64,000 bases of DNA from Macquaria australasica (GCA_005408345.1 SEMN01000182.1:744001-808000), one strand, 5' to 3'; counted from the first letter of the stretch, positions 25,868-35,722 are shown. The notes: generated by a model not told the origin, from the sequence alone. Program-made: numbers and translations.

Positions 25868-26854
25868 TTACATTAATTCCATATCTCTCCATTCCTGCTC
25901 TCTCCCATCCCCAAATGAAGGGAGAGATGAGGTGATGCTTTTGAGATCATCCAAGACTTTCTGCAATTTGTCTGCTGACTGCCTGATTGATCGGACAAAT
26001 TTCATGATCTCAGATCTGATTGAAGTGGTATTTTGGGAAGACTGGTCCTGTGCCCCTGATCTGTCTGACTCAAATTCATGTTCTCTCATAAATGAGCTGG
26101 ACAGTATTTCAGTTTGGTCAGAGGTGGGCACAGAGTCATTGGTTTCAGTCTCAGACACTGACTCAGAACCAGTTGCGCCTCGTTCCCCTGCTGCCTTTGC
26201 CTGCCTAATGTGGTGTATCTCTTTTGCATCCATGGCAATGAAGAAGATATCCACTGCCAAAAATAAACCAGAAAGCACACCTGTTGCTACCTCTGCCACA
26301 CGTACTGCTCTGGATGCTTGTGCTACAATCTTGCCGATGTTCATCACTTGAACTAGTCGAACCAGTTTAGCAATGCCACCTAGGCCCTTTCCTGCCCTGC
26401 AGCCAAGCCTGATCAGGTTGTTTGTATTAAACTGGCTATCCTCATTGTCAGCTGTGTCAGCTAAGTCACATCTGCTCCTGATTGTCTGTAGGCTGTTGCT
26501 AATCTCCTGGAGCCAGGTGACAACAGCAGTAATTTTCTGTTCAAAGTCTTTAATGATGCTTTGAACAGCTTTGCGATCAGAGGACTGGTTGACCATGTTT
26601 GTGATATTCGAGGCACCAGCAGTGACCCCACCAACTGCACCCACCCCAACTCCAACCCCAGTGACAATAAGAGAAGCTCCCAAAGTGAAGGGGGCCAGTA
26701 TAAGGCCCACTATGGATGTAATCCCCCCAACTGCTCCAATCACTCCTCCTGCCAGACTGCCGATGGTGGTGCCCTGATGCACACGTTCCAAACCGTCAGC
26801 CACATCCCTTAGCTTCTTCAGCTTGGTCTGGAGTTCGTCCACAGTTGTTTTGCA
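25868..26854 (-). CDS. Fusion gene, coding exon 9: apolipoprotein L domain and C-terminus
   Basis: 987 nt including TAA at 25868-25870, giving 328 residues starting CKTTVDELQTK. The acceptor reads ctttttttgatag, and its last three bases are an in-frame TAG, so the frame opens exactly at the splice site. The first possible initiator upstream of the domain would be a GTG, so this exon needs an upstream one. ApoL hallmarks are GLERVHQGTTIGSLAGG, then a glycine-rich hydrophobic stretch at exon residues 32-80 (GLILAPFTLGASLIV, VGVGAVGGVTAG) and a second hydrophobic helix at about 190-210 (GLFLAVDIFFIAMDA). A hydrophilic Ser/Glu-rich insert covers about 224-278, and a C-terminal amphipathic helix SEIMKFVRSIRQSADKLQKV starts at 281. 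The family is membrane-associated and linked to lipid binding, ion permeability and innate defence in mammals; function here is inferred. Confidence 0.9.
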   Translation of the reverse strand, partial: CKTTVDELQTKLKKLRDVADGLERVHQGTTIGSLAGGVIGAVGGITSIVGLILAPFTLGASLIVTGVGVGVGAVGGVTAGASNITNMVNQSSDRKAVQSIIKDFEQKITAVVTWLQEISNSLQTIRSRCDLADTADNEDSQFNTNNLIRLGCRAGKGLGGIAKLVRLVQVMNIGKIVAQASRAVRVAEVATGVLSGLFLAVDIFFIAMDAKEIHHIRQAKAAGERGATGSESVSETETNDSVPTSDQTEILSSSFMREHEFESDRSGAQDQSSQNTTSIRSEIMKFVRSIRQSADKLQKVLDDLKSITSSLPSFGDGREQEWRDMELM

Positions 26855-29800
26855 CTATCAAAAAAAGCATACACATTGTCAGTGGAAAACTAGGTACCTA
26901 GAGACAGTTATTCAATTAAAGAGCAACTTGTTTTTGCAGATTTCCAAAGGTTCTTTTCACCTTGCTGAAGTAGTGTACATGTATACTCCAGGACCCCATG
27001 ACATCACTGTTGGGTGTGGTTAAAGGTGCAATAAAGAACACTTCTGACCACACCTATAAATGATGCTGGGTGTAGTCAGATGTGAAACACTGCTGTTCAG
27101 TCTGGTGTTAAGTTGCTCCTTAAAGTTTCAATTGATCAAGAGAGGCAGAAATTATACATTAAGAAGCTACATGCTATTCAGTAGTATTTTTACTACTTAT
27201 TAAAGAAGGCTTTATCTGTAATAATAGTGGAAATAGAGCTGCACAATCTGGTCAGTCAAAATTAGAATCACAATCTTCTCCATTCAGAGTTGAGATCACG
27301 ATTTTCTTGTATAATACTTAGGGGCGCCATTTTTCTTAATGAAAAAAAATATTTATTGCTATTCATGTTGTCTTCAAGCAGACAGAACAAGCAATATGAG
27401 GACACATTGCTTTAAACAGACAGTTCATATGAAACTGCCTGGAAAGCTACATTTAAGAATAATCAGCTAAGTCTCTTGTTTGCTATGGAGCCCTGGAAGT
27501 GACAAAATGTGGTAAAGGGTTATCATACAAGTCCAAAATATAACTGAATACAAAATAATATTTAAAAAATAATAATAAAATATTTTTAGTTGAAGTAATT
27601 AACAGAAATGTAAAGCTTCATACTTCTTTTATCCTCCAATTAGTTAGTAAAAAAAGCAAAAAGCTTTTTATTTTTCCTCAACAACAGTTTATAAAATAAT
27701 ATGCATTATCTTAATTTGTTTTCTATCTATTTTTCTCTAGCTCATATTATTTTTCAATTCCTTATTTGTTCCCATTTTTTGGTCTTGGCACAGATTTAAA
27801 CATTTATCTATTCCATATTTTCCCATAGCAACATTTCCTTATTTCCACACCACATTTTCAATTCTGCTAATGCGTATATGAGATCTCTAGAATAAAGAAT
27901 ACAGTCATTTATTGTAAACTTGTTAGTAATAACTTTTGTTTTTAGTTTTTTGAATATGTAGACTAATTAAGGACTGTGAATGTTTGTTTGTCTCTATTTG
28001 TCAGCCCTGTGATTGACTGGTAACCAGTCCAGGGTGTACTTCGCCTCTCGCCCAGTGTCAGCTGGGATCGGCTCCAGCCCCCCCTCGACCCTCTAAGGAT
28101 AAGCGGTATAGATAATGGATGGATGGATGGATGGACTAATTAAGACCTTATCTCCTTATTGAAAAGCATGTATAAGCTACAAAAACAATTAGAATAACTT
28201 TACATACTGTTGGACTAATTAATGTTCACTTAAAGCCCTTGGACTTCACTGTTTAGAAAAGCTTCAGGTCTTACACAAAACTGGCTATAATCCTGTTGAC
28301 GTGAAGACACTCACTGCTGGACAGGTACTGCTGGTAGAGGTGAGGGGCTGGTTGGTCTCAGCCTCAAAGTCTATAAGAATTCAACTAAGTTTATGACACG
28401 TAGCTAATTGAGCTCAATCGTACAATTAGGAACTGTTTTCAGCTCTTTCATAACAATTCACTGTTAACATAGCAAGCTCCGTATGGCTGTTAAACATACC
28501 AGCTGAGGATGAAGATGGGACAGCGAGTTGACTCTGGGGAAAGCAGTCGAACATGTCGCATTTCTGCGAGTTTATGTTTTGCTTGTTCAACAGGTGTTTG
28601 AGAACTTACTCATACGGTCTCCCTTACTGGCAGATTTTGTTGCACAGATGGGTAATCCGCAGCCAAGGCTCTGCATTATCGGACGTAATCATTGGCTGAA
28701 ATTCCATGATCGGAACAATAATAATAATTTAATTTTCCTACTTATCAGCAAATAATATATTGGCCAACAATATATTGTGCATCACACTGAGCAACAGCCT
28801 TTTCAGCTATTGTTAGCTACCTAGCTGAAGCTTTCCTTTCGTCATAAAAATACACCAGCCAGTGCATGTAACGTTAATCATCTTTATACTGCATATTGCT
28901 GTAGCATCACTGTATAAACAGTAGCTGAAGCATGTAAGCTGGCTAGCTAACAAACCTTAAAAAAACATTTTAGTTTAGTTTGTTTCAGGTTAGTTTGTTT
29001 AATATTATGATTACATTATCATTTTTAGGTGATTGTACAAATGTGCATTGTTACATTTGCTTGCAAAGTACCGTTTGTGCTTTTGTCTGTCATCATCTAT
29101 GAATCAGGTTTAGGAAGAAATTAGGGGTGCTTGGTTACTAATGCAAACATGGCAGAAACATGCAGCCCTAAATGGAAGGTTGACAAGATCAAAATTAGAC
29201 GTTGGACACACATAGGCTGTTCTGGGAGAGTGAGTTTAATACTGTATTTATAGAAGTGTCATACCTTTTGTGAGAGACAGTTTATAATAAAAGGTCGCTC
29301 GAGGACGTTACTGGCTGTTGGTCTTGAATGACGGTCTTTATTTAATATGTCATTCAATAGCTGACAGAGATCTGGTGAGAACTGCTCTGGGAGAGATGGG
29401 TAAGGACCACAAAGTATCTTGGGAATGAGTTTGATCGTAGTCTCTGCTGAGAACTGAAAGAGAATTATCGTTAGAAAACACTTAATACTAATTATAATAA
29501 GATTACTTTGCTCATTGCTCAATAATTTTATTTTTATGTTACTTTCTAAAACTCATGTTATTCCATGCCTGAGATTAACATCTTGCTCAGAATTTGTCTG
29601 AAAGATAGACAGAAAGAAATGTCCTACCATAAACATGGACAGCCTGTTTAGCACAAGTTGAGATATTAACTGTAATTGGATGGTTTTAGTATAAGTTTGG
29701 GTGTGAATGTGACAAATTGCTGGTGGCGTTTGCTGCCATGGACTGGTAATTCTGACCAGGACACATTTTACAGTTATATTCTTATCTTTACGAGACACAA

Positions 29801-32321
29801 GTCGTGCTAATACACTTGTGGAATCATTCAGCATCCTCTGCCATTTTGTATTTTATTCATCTTCTTCCCTTCCTTACACCTATGTTTTGACAGCAGAGAA
29901 GTCAGTGAGCCAAATCAAATCATTTTGTTTGATCGACACATGTTTTAATTGAGTTTACTGTAGCATAAGTCAGGTGAAATGTTATATGTATACAGCAATT
30001 CAGCTTCACCAGGCCAATACATGTGATGTAATTACTGATAACCAAATTTACACGGCTGCATAACTGTAAAGAAAATGTTAGAATATTTTAGACTGAGTTA
30101 CAGTTTCTTTTGCTTAAGCACATTTTTTTGAAACACCGTTGCAGTTCTCTAAACACTAACGGCCATTATACTGAGCAGCACAACACTTCATTTGTCCTGC
30201 AGATGTCACTTGTGACAGTTGGCTGAAATATTTAGCATGTGATCCTGTGCCTCATGGCTTCCTTTCCGTCTGTGTTTTTTATGATTACTGTGCAAATGCT
30301 GTTGTGCCACATCAATTACGATATGATGTGAGATACATTAGAATTATGCCTGAAATAGCCTGTGCTGCTGCACATTCATGAACCAAATAGCAGGTGTGTT
30401 TGAAGATGCCCACACAGACAGTGCACCCAAGAACTACTGCTTCGCACTGGGAGTTGCACTTGTGCGATTAAAATAGGGCCCTAATTCACTGATGTATTTT
30501 TGGTCAGACTTTAAGTTGTCACAGTATTGCCATAAATTGGCCAACTATAGTTTTAAGGTTTTTGTAGCTGTTGAGCTGTTATTTCTTTGCCAACATTGAA
30601 AGTTTCCTCTTAAGGAGTTGTTCATATGGTGTTTTTAGCTAACTCAACAAGCCTAACTATTTTTTTTAAAGTGGGCTTATTCTTAAAGGACTGCCATATG
30701 ATTTTCTAGAAATAGGTTAATTTCTGTGATGTTATTGGCTGTTTGTGCATTGTCACTGTTATCAAATTAATCTTTGTAATACACTCAACCTCATCAACCT
30801 CAAGTCTTTATCTACAACATACACACACCTTTCAGAGAAGTACTGGATATATTTTCCTTAAGCATGGAAAACTGTTGGAATTACATAATATTGAGGATTG
30901 TTCTTATGACCTGTGATAAAGCACAGCAGCTTCTGTGACTTTTTTAAATTGAATATTCTTTACTTATTCATAAGAGAATACATAGCTCAGTTGTGTTGGC
31001 CTTTTAAAGCTCATTCATGCTTTGATTACATACGTGTTTGATGAAACGCAAACTTTTGGGTAACTTACCGCTGATTGTCGAGTACAGAGTTCATAGAGGA
31101 TGCATCCCACTGACCAAATGTCACTATAAATAAAGCAAATATTATTATTATTATTATTATTATTATTAGTAGTAGTAGTAGTAGTACAAAAGAGAAAAAA
31201 GAAAACCGTGATGCTGACAATGAAGCAGGTAACAACATTGGATAAAAATTCTTAACTAAGTTAGCTGAGTTAGTTAGAGTTGAGACAAGGCACATTTGGC
31301 TAGATTTTTCACTGTACAAATTCCAAGTATCATTTCAAATCACGACCAAAAAGTGCGAATTTCAGTCAGAACAGTGATACTGTATTTGTTCAACACACTG
31401 TCAAACATTTTACTGTTACAACTGTAGCTTTGTAACACTGTAACATGTAACATTAAACACCTTGGGCGCGTTTCACCAAATGCTCTACTTGCAAGCTGCG
31501 ATATAAAATTTTTGACACGTTTCACTAATCAAAATAAACGCCACACTTAGCCATACGAGTGCTTATTATTTGTCGCCATTTGCGATCTGCAGCTTCTCTA
31601 AATGGAATGCCTTTCAGCTACTGGTTGACACGGGTAACAGTGAGTGTATTTTGGGCACAAAACGCGCGTGACCTACACTCAATACAGTGTCTGAACACAT
31701 CCTGTAGAGACACAGAAGGAGGACTGAAGCTGCTCCTGCTGTCCTGCTAACGTGCTGCTTTCGCTACACAGGCTGCGTAGACAATGTGTAATGATCACAA
31801 ATCACCCCTTGTTAGCACTAAATGAATACATCCCACCTCTCTTTGCCTCAAATACATGCAGAGTGAAATACAGACTTATTTTACTACTTATGGGATTGTT
31901 GAATTGATTTGGTTGATGTAACGTACAAGTTGGTGTAATGATACACCGTCAGTGTTGAGAGCAAACAAACTTTCCATCTGGTTTCTTGCTGAGCTGAAAT
32001 GTGACAAGGAGGTTGTTAAAAGCTCATCTGGCTTAAACATTCTGTTTGTGGCTGCCCCTCCGGTTTCTTTACACTGCGCACACGATTCATCTATTTTGAT
32101 AACAACCTAAATCAAGTAGATTTGTTGTGTGGGACCTCAAGGTTGTTATTAAGTATATTTCTCATTTTCGTAAAAACCTTTTTACCTTGTAGCATCATAG
32201 GTCCCCTCTGTGAAGACTTCCGGTGCCAGATAATTTATTTTTTCCAACTGATTTGAATTAATGGTTGACTGAGCATTTAAACTGTGAAAAAACAAAAAAC
32301 AAATGCATCAATACATTTTTG

Positions 32322-32352
<31 letters not shown>

Positions 32353-35298
32353 AGTAAAAAAAAAAAAAACAAAGAGACAAAAATAAAATGACAGTGTACA
32401 GTACTTTTCATGGATTTTTCCACATCTTCCCAAGCACACTATTCCAAATTCGGTGAGGAATATGTCCTATAAAAAGAGGAAATGTAAACTGTAGCTTTAA
32501 ATAGCCAAATTAAGTCACTCTTTAAGAATTCACACAAGTATTTTTACTGATCATTTCTTTCAAAATAGAAGTGTATATTTAACAGGCCAAAAGCCTATTC
32601 ATTTTATTTCAAACAAAAAACAATATATAGAAAAACAGGTTCATTTGAATGATTAAATATTACATCAGTTTTGTCTTCTGATGGTTTCAAATAGCTAATG
32701 GATACATTCTCTTTTAATCATTGTTCGTGTAATATGTGTAGCCTGTGTACATGTGTACCTCTGGCGTCAGACTTTTGTGAAGCAAGCCTTTTTCATGGAT
32801 GGTTCTCAAGGCCATGCAGATCTCAACAATCCAGCTCAGTACCTAGAAAACAAATTATGGCACTTCTAAAATAGCAGGAATGTCAATTAATTGCAAAATA
32901 TGTACACTAATGGACTGGTTTGCAGTATCACCGATGTAAATTTGAAATGTCTTTCTTATAAGACTACTTTACCTCAGACTCTTGTGGAGGCTGTTTCATC
33001 TCTCTGATCTTTGTAGCAAGGCTTCCTCCCTGACAGTAGTCCATCACTACATAGTAAGTGTTATGATCTTCATGACAAAAGGAGAAATGAAAATTTGTTA
33101 GTATTTTAAAACAAATCATCTTCAGTATATAACTGTGTACGATACCTCTCCCAAATAAATAAAAAATATTAGAGGTTTTGTACTTTTCTTGGAGCTCACT
33201 GCTCAGTTGTTGTTAGCACTTAAACTTAGCAATTGTGTTTTTAATTTAATTGTTTATGCTTATTTTTTATTTTATTCTTTATGTATTTTTAGAAGACGCT
33301 GCAGATAAGTGACGTCAATATGACAACTGGACTTTGTGCTGACAGACTCTACAACACTCCTTCAAGTTAGTCAGGTTTGTAGATTTCAGTATTGTGCTTA
33401 TTCTCTGTGTTTGTGCACACAGAGAGCAGAATTGAGACCAGAATTTCTATTCCAGAAGTAAGAAAACCTTAAAATCTTCAGAATCAATTTGACATTTGTA
33501 ATAAAGAAAATTACTAAAAATCCAGGAACAAAACCTAACTTAACAGTATGTTGTACAGTTTGTTGACCGGGGAATGTGACATAAGAAGAAACCAAGTTAC
33601 AATGATGCAAGTACATGTGGGGAGTGGGGAGTTTTTTTTGTATCCTTAAAAATGAGTGATTGTTTAACTGTCTTAAGATCACAAAGATTCCAACCTCTAA
33701 TAGTGCTGTAAAAGTGCTGTAGTAGATACTCATTTATCTTAGTACGTGGATAGTTAATCCCAGGAGGTGGCCAATGAGAGATGACTCTGAGTTACAGCAG
33801 CTATCTCAGAGGCGACGTCAGGACTTCAGCTCTCTATCCTATCATACATTTGTTTAAAATTATGTTGAGTCCTATCACAGCTTTATTATGTGCATACTAC
33901 ATTTGTGTACAAACAGACATCACCTTTAATAACAAATTCAGAGGAGCATAAAACTTGAAGCAGATTAGTCTAAACTTACCTTTAAAAGAGTTCTTGCTGC
34001 TCACAATATGAGGATGGCTTGTTGTCTTGAGGATTTCTATCTCAGAGGTTACTGAATCAGCATTTCCAGATGTCTGTTAAAAACACCACTTGCATCAGAA
34101 TGACCTGGCAGCGGACAGTTTAAAACTCTATGTCTGAGATAGTAGTCAACACCTAGATCCTTTTGCAAAACCTTTCACTTTCACTTCCTCACTGCCTGCT
34201 TCCTCAAATTGTGCTTCTCACTCTCTCACTCTCTCCGCCATCTGCATGACAGAATACAACAATTATGGTCCCTACTTTAATGAAACTGGTCGCAAATAAA
34301 AGCACAAATGCACGTAGGTATGATCAACACATTTTTTAAATTTTGGTGACCATTGGTGGTAGTGGAAACTGGGTGCTGCATAGAGAATGTGGAAGAGAGG
34401 CGGAATACATTATTATTAGTAGGAGAGATATTCCTAATGATTTCACTGTATAAACTCTTTGAGTAGTCGCTTTTCAGTCTGCTGATTCATTATTCTCTCT
34501 ACAAATAATGTATTCAGCAGTACAGTAGTGCAAACCAGTAGCACTGAAAAAAACTGTGGGCCATTTGTTTCATAATCAGTAATCTGTTATTAGGTTTTAC
34601 TCTCTAGTTCTTAAAACTTTCCTATCACAGATGTTTTTTCTAGGTTTACAAAAACCTATTTTGTTAAGGGATGCCGATCCTGTGGATCAGCTCATGAAAG
34701 CCCTATAATAAATAAAGAATAGATGAATAATTAAATGACCGAATAAAGAATAAATAAACATATAATAGAATGTACAAAAGAATAGCAATAAAAATTTTAA
34801 TCACAGATGGAACCTAATTTGTGTTTCCTTTAGATCTTCATTGCTTTGATAAAATTGCATTAAAATAGTTTACTAAAGATCATGTATGGCTTTGCTTGGT
34901 TTGAAATCTCTTGTTGTGACTATAGTTGAGCTTATACTTTGCCCGTCACTACACAACAGCTGTCCTACTTCATGTACTGACAAAGGCTGGCAAAAAGTAA
35001 GCTCAGTTCTTGTGCTAACAAAACAGGAATAAATATGTTTGGTTGCTTTTTTATTTATTTTGAAGAAAATGTGCTGTTTGTGAGATTTTGAATTGGGCTT
35101 TGCTTTGCTATTTTGGAATTTGGACATGTTTAATTTTTTATATAAATATGGTTACCTCAGGAACTTTTCACTTACCTGACCTAAAGTTATCTTTTTTATG
35201 AGAAATTTGTCAACTCCCTTTGTGGCAACAACAGCATTTTTTGTTTGTTTTTCTAGTACGTAGCCATTCTGTGTCAGGACGCTCTGTTCTGTCCCCAT
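25868..35298 (-). CDS. NEK-like pseudokinase fused to apolipoprotein L domain (9 coding exons)
   Basis: Joined coding segments, in transcript order: 35298-35176, 34073-33980, 33067-32973, 32842-32759, 32466-32405, 32281-32186, 31123-31069, 29453-29265 and 26854-25868. All junctions are GT/AG and the phases chain without a break, giving 594 residues. Residues 1-266 are a kinase fold closest by eye to the NEK family (HPHIV, YVVMDYCQGGS, NYLAPEVF, SDIWSVGCILYEL). Residues 267-594 are an ApoL domain with glycine-rich hydrophobic segments. Catalytic positions are lost: HRD reads HKS at 126-128, DFG reads RCG at 146-148, and the glycine loop is shortened by about seven residues. K35, E52, A172-P173-E174, D186-I187-W188 and R247 remain. 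A pseudokinase regulating a membrane-acting domain is inferred. The ATG has a good context (A at -3, G at +4), but its exon stays open up to an acceptor at 35313, so an upstream coding exon is possible. ApoL could also be reached from another 5' exon; the fusion is the model with fewest assumptions. Confidence 0.8.
27998..28137 (+). mobile_element. Fish retroposon 3' tail (RTE-like) with GGAT repeats
   Basis: gattgactggtaaccagtcc, then cagctgggatcggctccagc, then aaggataagcggtatagat, ending in ggat repeats (28115-28135). This is a very common ray-finned fish LINE/SINE tail. It is 5'-truncated and sits inside intron 8 of the fusion gene in the opposite orientation. Confidence 0.7.
28315..28362 (-). 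CDS. Candidate cassette exon: Ser/Thr-rich linker between kinase and ApoL
   Basis: Within the 2.4-kb last intron, a 48-nt segment would encode AETNQPLTSTSSTCPA in phase 0 at both ends, so it could be included without changing the frame. The donor GCA/GTGAGT is strong. The acceptor (atagactttgag) is weak; a better one at 28370/28371 would give 56 nt and break the frame. Included as a possible alternative exon only. Confidence 0.25.
29265..29453 (-). CDS. Fusion gene, coding exon 8: end of kinase fold
   Basis: 189 nt, phase 0 at both ends, acceptor ctctttcag, donor CAAAAG/GTATGA. Residues 204-266 run from FSAETTIKLIPKILCG through QFSPDLCQLLNDIL and RHSRPTASNVLERPFI to CLSQK. The block matches the C-lobe end of NEK kinases (L..I..G.YPP..Y S..L..L....L...P..RP....IL..PFI). 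R247 is the Arg that normally bonds to the APE Glu. The exon stays open to its donor, so the protein continues into a further exon; the phase matches the ApoL exon 2.4 kb downstream. Confidence 0.85.
29454..31068 (-). other. Intron 7 of the fusion gene
   Basis: 1.6 kb of AT-rich sequence between the alphaF exon and the last kinase exon. I see no repeat, exon or structured element I can name. Confidence 0.6.
31069..31123 (-). CDS. Fusion gene, coding exon 7: alphaF helix
   Basis: 55 nt, phase 2 in and phase 0 out, acceptor tttatttatag, donor GCG/GTAAGT. With the split Ser codon it reads SDIWSVGCILYELCTRQSA, an almost textbook kinase subdomain IX. D186 and W188 are the structural residues anchoring the regulatory spine. 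No in-frame exon is seen in the 1.6-kb intron that follows. Confidence 0.9.
31124..32185 (-). other. Intron 6 of the fusion gene
   Basis: 1.06 kb. It holds an (ATT)n(AGT)n microsatellite at 31139-31186 and, at about 31460-31790, a CpG-richer stretch (gcgcgtttcacc, acgcgcgtgacc) that may be an old inserted element. No exon is seen. Confidence 0.5.
31139..31186. repeat. (ATT)n(AGT)n compound microsatellite
   Basis: Nine or ten ATT units then six AGT units, beginning about 15 bp upstream of the intron-6 acceptor in fusion-gene orientation; it could affect splicing of exon 7. Confidence 0.9.
32186..32281 (-). CDS. Fusion gene, coding exon 6: activation segment and APE
   Basis: 96 nt, phase 2 in and phase 2 out, acceptor ttttttcacag, donor CAAG/GTAAAA. 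Residues 154-184 include NQLEKINYLAPEVFTEGTYD. A172-P173-E174 is the APE motif that closes the activation segment. The GTPxYMSPE block of NEK kinases is replaced by EKINYLAPE, so the substrate-binding P+1 loop is not conserved. Confidence 0.85.
32320..32352. repeat. (TA)n(TG)n compound microsatellite
   Basis: TA repeats pass into TG repeats, followed by an A13 run. It lies in intron 5, close to exon 6. Confidence 0.9.
32405..32466 (-). CDS. Fusion gene, coding exon 5: degenerate DFG segment
   Basis: 62 nt, phase 0 in and phase 2 out, acceptor tttttatag, donor GAAAA/GTACTG. It reads DIFLTEFGIVCLGRCGKIHE. Against the NEK pattern (N-x-F-L-T-x-x-G-x-V-K-L-G-D-F-G) the DFG motif becomes R146-C147-G148, so the magnesium-binding Asp is replaced by Arg. 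The catalytic-loop Asn is D133. The phase-2 donor is confirmed because only it gives an open frame into exon 6. Confidence 0.8.
32759..32842 (-). CDS. Fusion gene, coding exon 4: alphaE and degenerate catalytic loop
   Basis: 84 nt, phase 0 at both ends, acceptor gttttctag, donor GAG/GTACAC. It reads VLSWIVEICMALRTIHEKGL followed by LHKSLTPE. In NEK kinases this stretch ends IHRDLKPEN. Here HRD is H126-K127-S128 and the following catalytic-loop Lys is T130. The proton-acceptor Asp is therefore absent, in an exon that is otherwise conserved and intact. Confidence 0.85.
32973..33067 (-). CDS. Fusion gene, coding exon 3: hinge region
   Basis: 95 nt, phase 1 in and phase 0 out; the split codon makes D73. 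It reads DHNTYYVVMDYCQGGSLATK, then IREMKQPPQESE. YVVMDYCQGGSL matches the NEK hinge pattern (YIVMDYCEGGDL). The acceptor (tgtcatgaag) has a modest pyrimidine tract; the donor is GAG/GTAAAG. Confidence 0.85.
33068..35175 (-). other. Introns 1 and 2 of the fusion gene (around exon 2)
   Basis: Intron 2 (33068-33979) and intron 1 (34074-35175), each about 1 kb, flank exon 2. Both are AT-rich with scattered stops in all frames and nothing recognisable. Confidence 0.5.
33980..34073 (-). CDS. Fusion gene, coding exon 2: alphaC helix region
   Basis: 94 nt, phase 0 in and phase 1 out, with acceptor tttttaacag and donor AAAG/GTAAGT. Residues 42-72 contain SEIEIL followed by HPHIV. The first Glu of SEIEIL (E52) aligns with the conserved alphaC Glu that pairs with the beta3 Lys in active kinases. 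HPHIV matches the NEK motif HPNIV. This exon is among the clearest homology anchors for the kinase family. Confidence 0.85.
35176..35298 (-). CDS. Fusion gene, coding exon 1: kinase N-lobe strands beta1-beta3
   Basis: Encodes residues 1-41, MGTEQSVLTQNG onward to ITLGQ, and ends in phase 0 at CAG/GTAAGT. NGYVLEKQ aligns with beta1, AVVATK with beta2 and KFLIKKI with beta3, so K35 is the usual ATP-site lysine. The spacing from the beta1 Tyr to this Lys is 22 residues, against about 29 in NEK1. No GxGxxG is present, so the glycine-rich loop is deleted or collapsed. The 15 nt upstream of the ATG (35299-35313) are in frame and open; then comes an acceptor-like ATTAG whose last three bases are an in-frame TAG. 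Confidence 0.75.
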
Positions 35299-35722
35299 CT
35301 TTGTTGGTATTTCCTAATGACACACAAAATCAAGCCAACACAAAAAACATTGTTGTATCATATACCTTATGTTATTGTCATGATGAGAATTATTTTGGTG
35401 AAAATTAATTTCCATTTGATATGTTAAAATGCAAACCATGTTTAAGTTCAAAGTACAAACTGGCTCTTGCTGTTTCTCTTTAGTTGAGCCTGTAACCCTC
35501 AGCAGCAACCAAGCAAAACTAGATCTTCACTGAATGGACCTACAACTCTCAGATGATTCTTTTATTTACTTCTTAACCTTTAATTACTCAGGGTACATAG
35601 GTGTACAAATCACACATTTACACCTGCAGAATTGCTTACTATTATAAACAAAATAGAAAATAGAACCTTTCATTATGATTAAAAATATAACGTATTGTGT
35701 AACATACAAGTATTGTACATAC

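Larger units (their letters stand above)
26855..29264 (-). other. Intron 8 (between kinase and ApoL exons)
   Basis: 2.4 kb, bounded by donor GTATGA and acceptor ttttttgatag. It contains a LINE-like 3' tail at 27998-28137 and the linker candidate at 28315-28362; nothing else coding is supported. A plus-strand open stretch at 28528-28755 shows no recognisable protein. Confidence 0.6.

Noticed and set aside
25803..26351. Plus-strand open frame of 182 codons opposite the ApoL exon
   Set aside because: It is the antisense shadow of a clear ApoL reading frame, and its peptide has no recognisable domain.
28528..28755. Plus-strand frame of 75 codons in intron 8
   Set aside because: No recognisable protein or splice sites; probably part of an old repeat.
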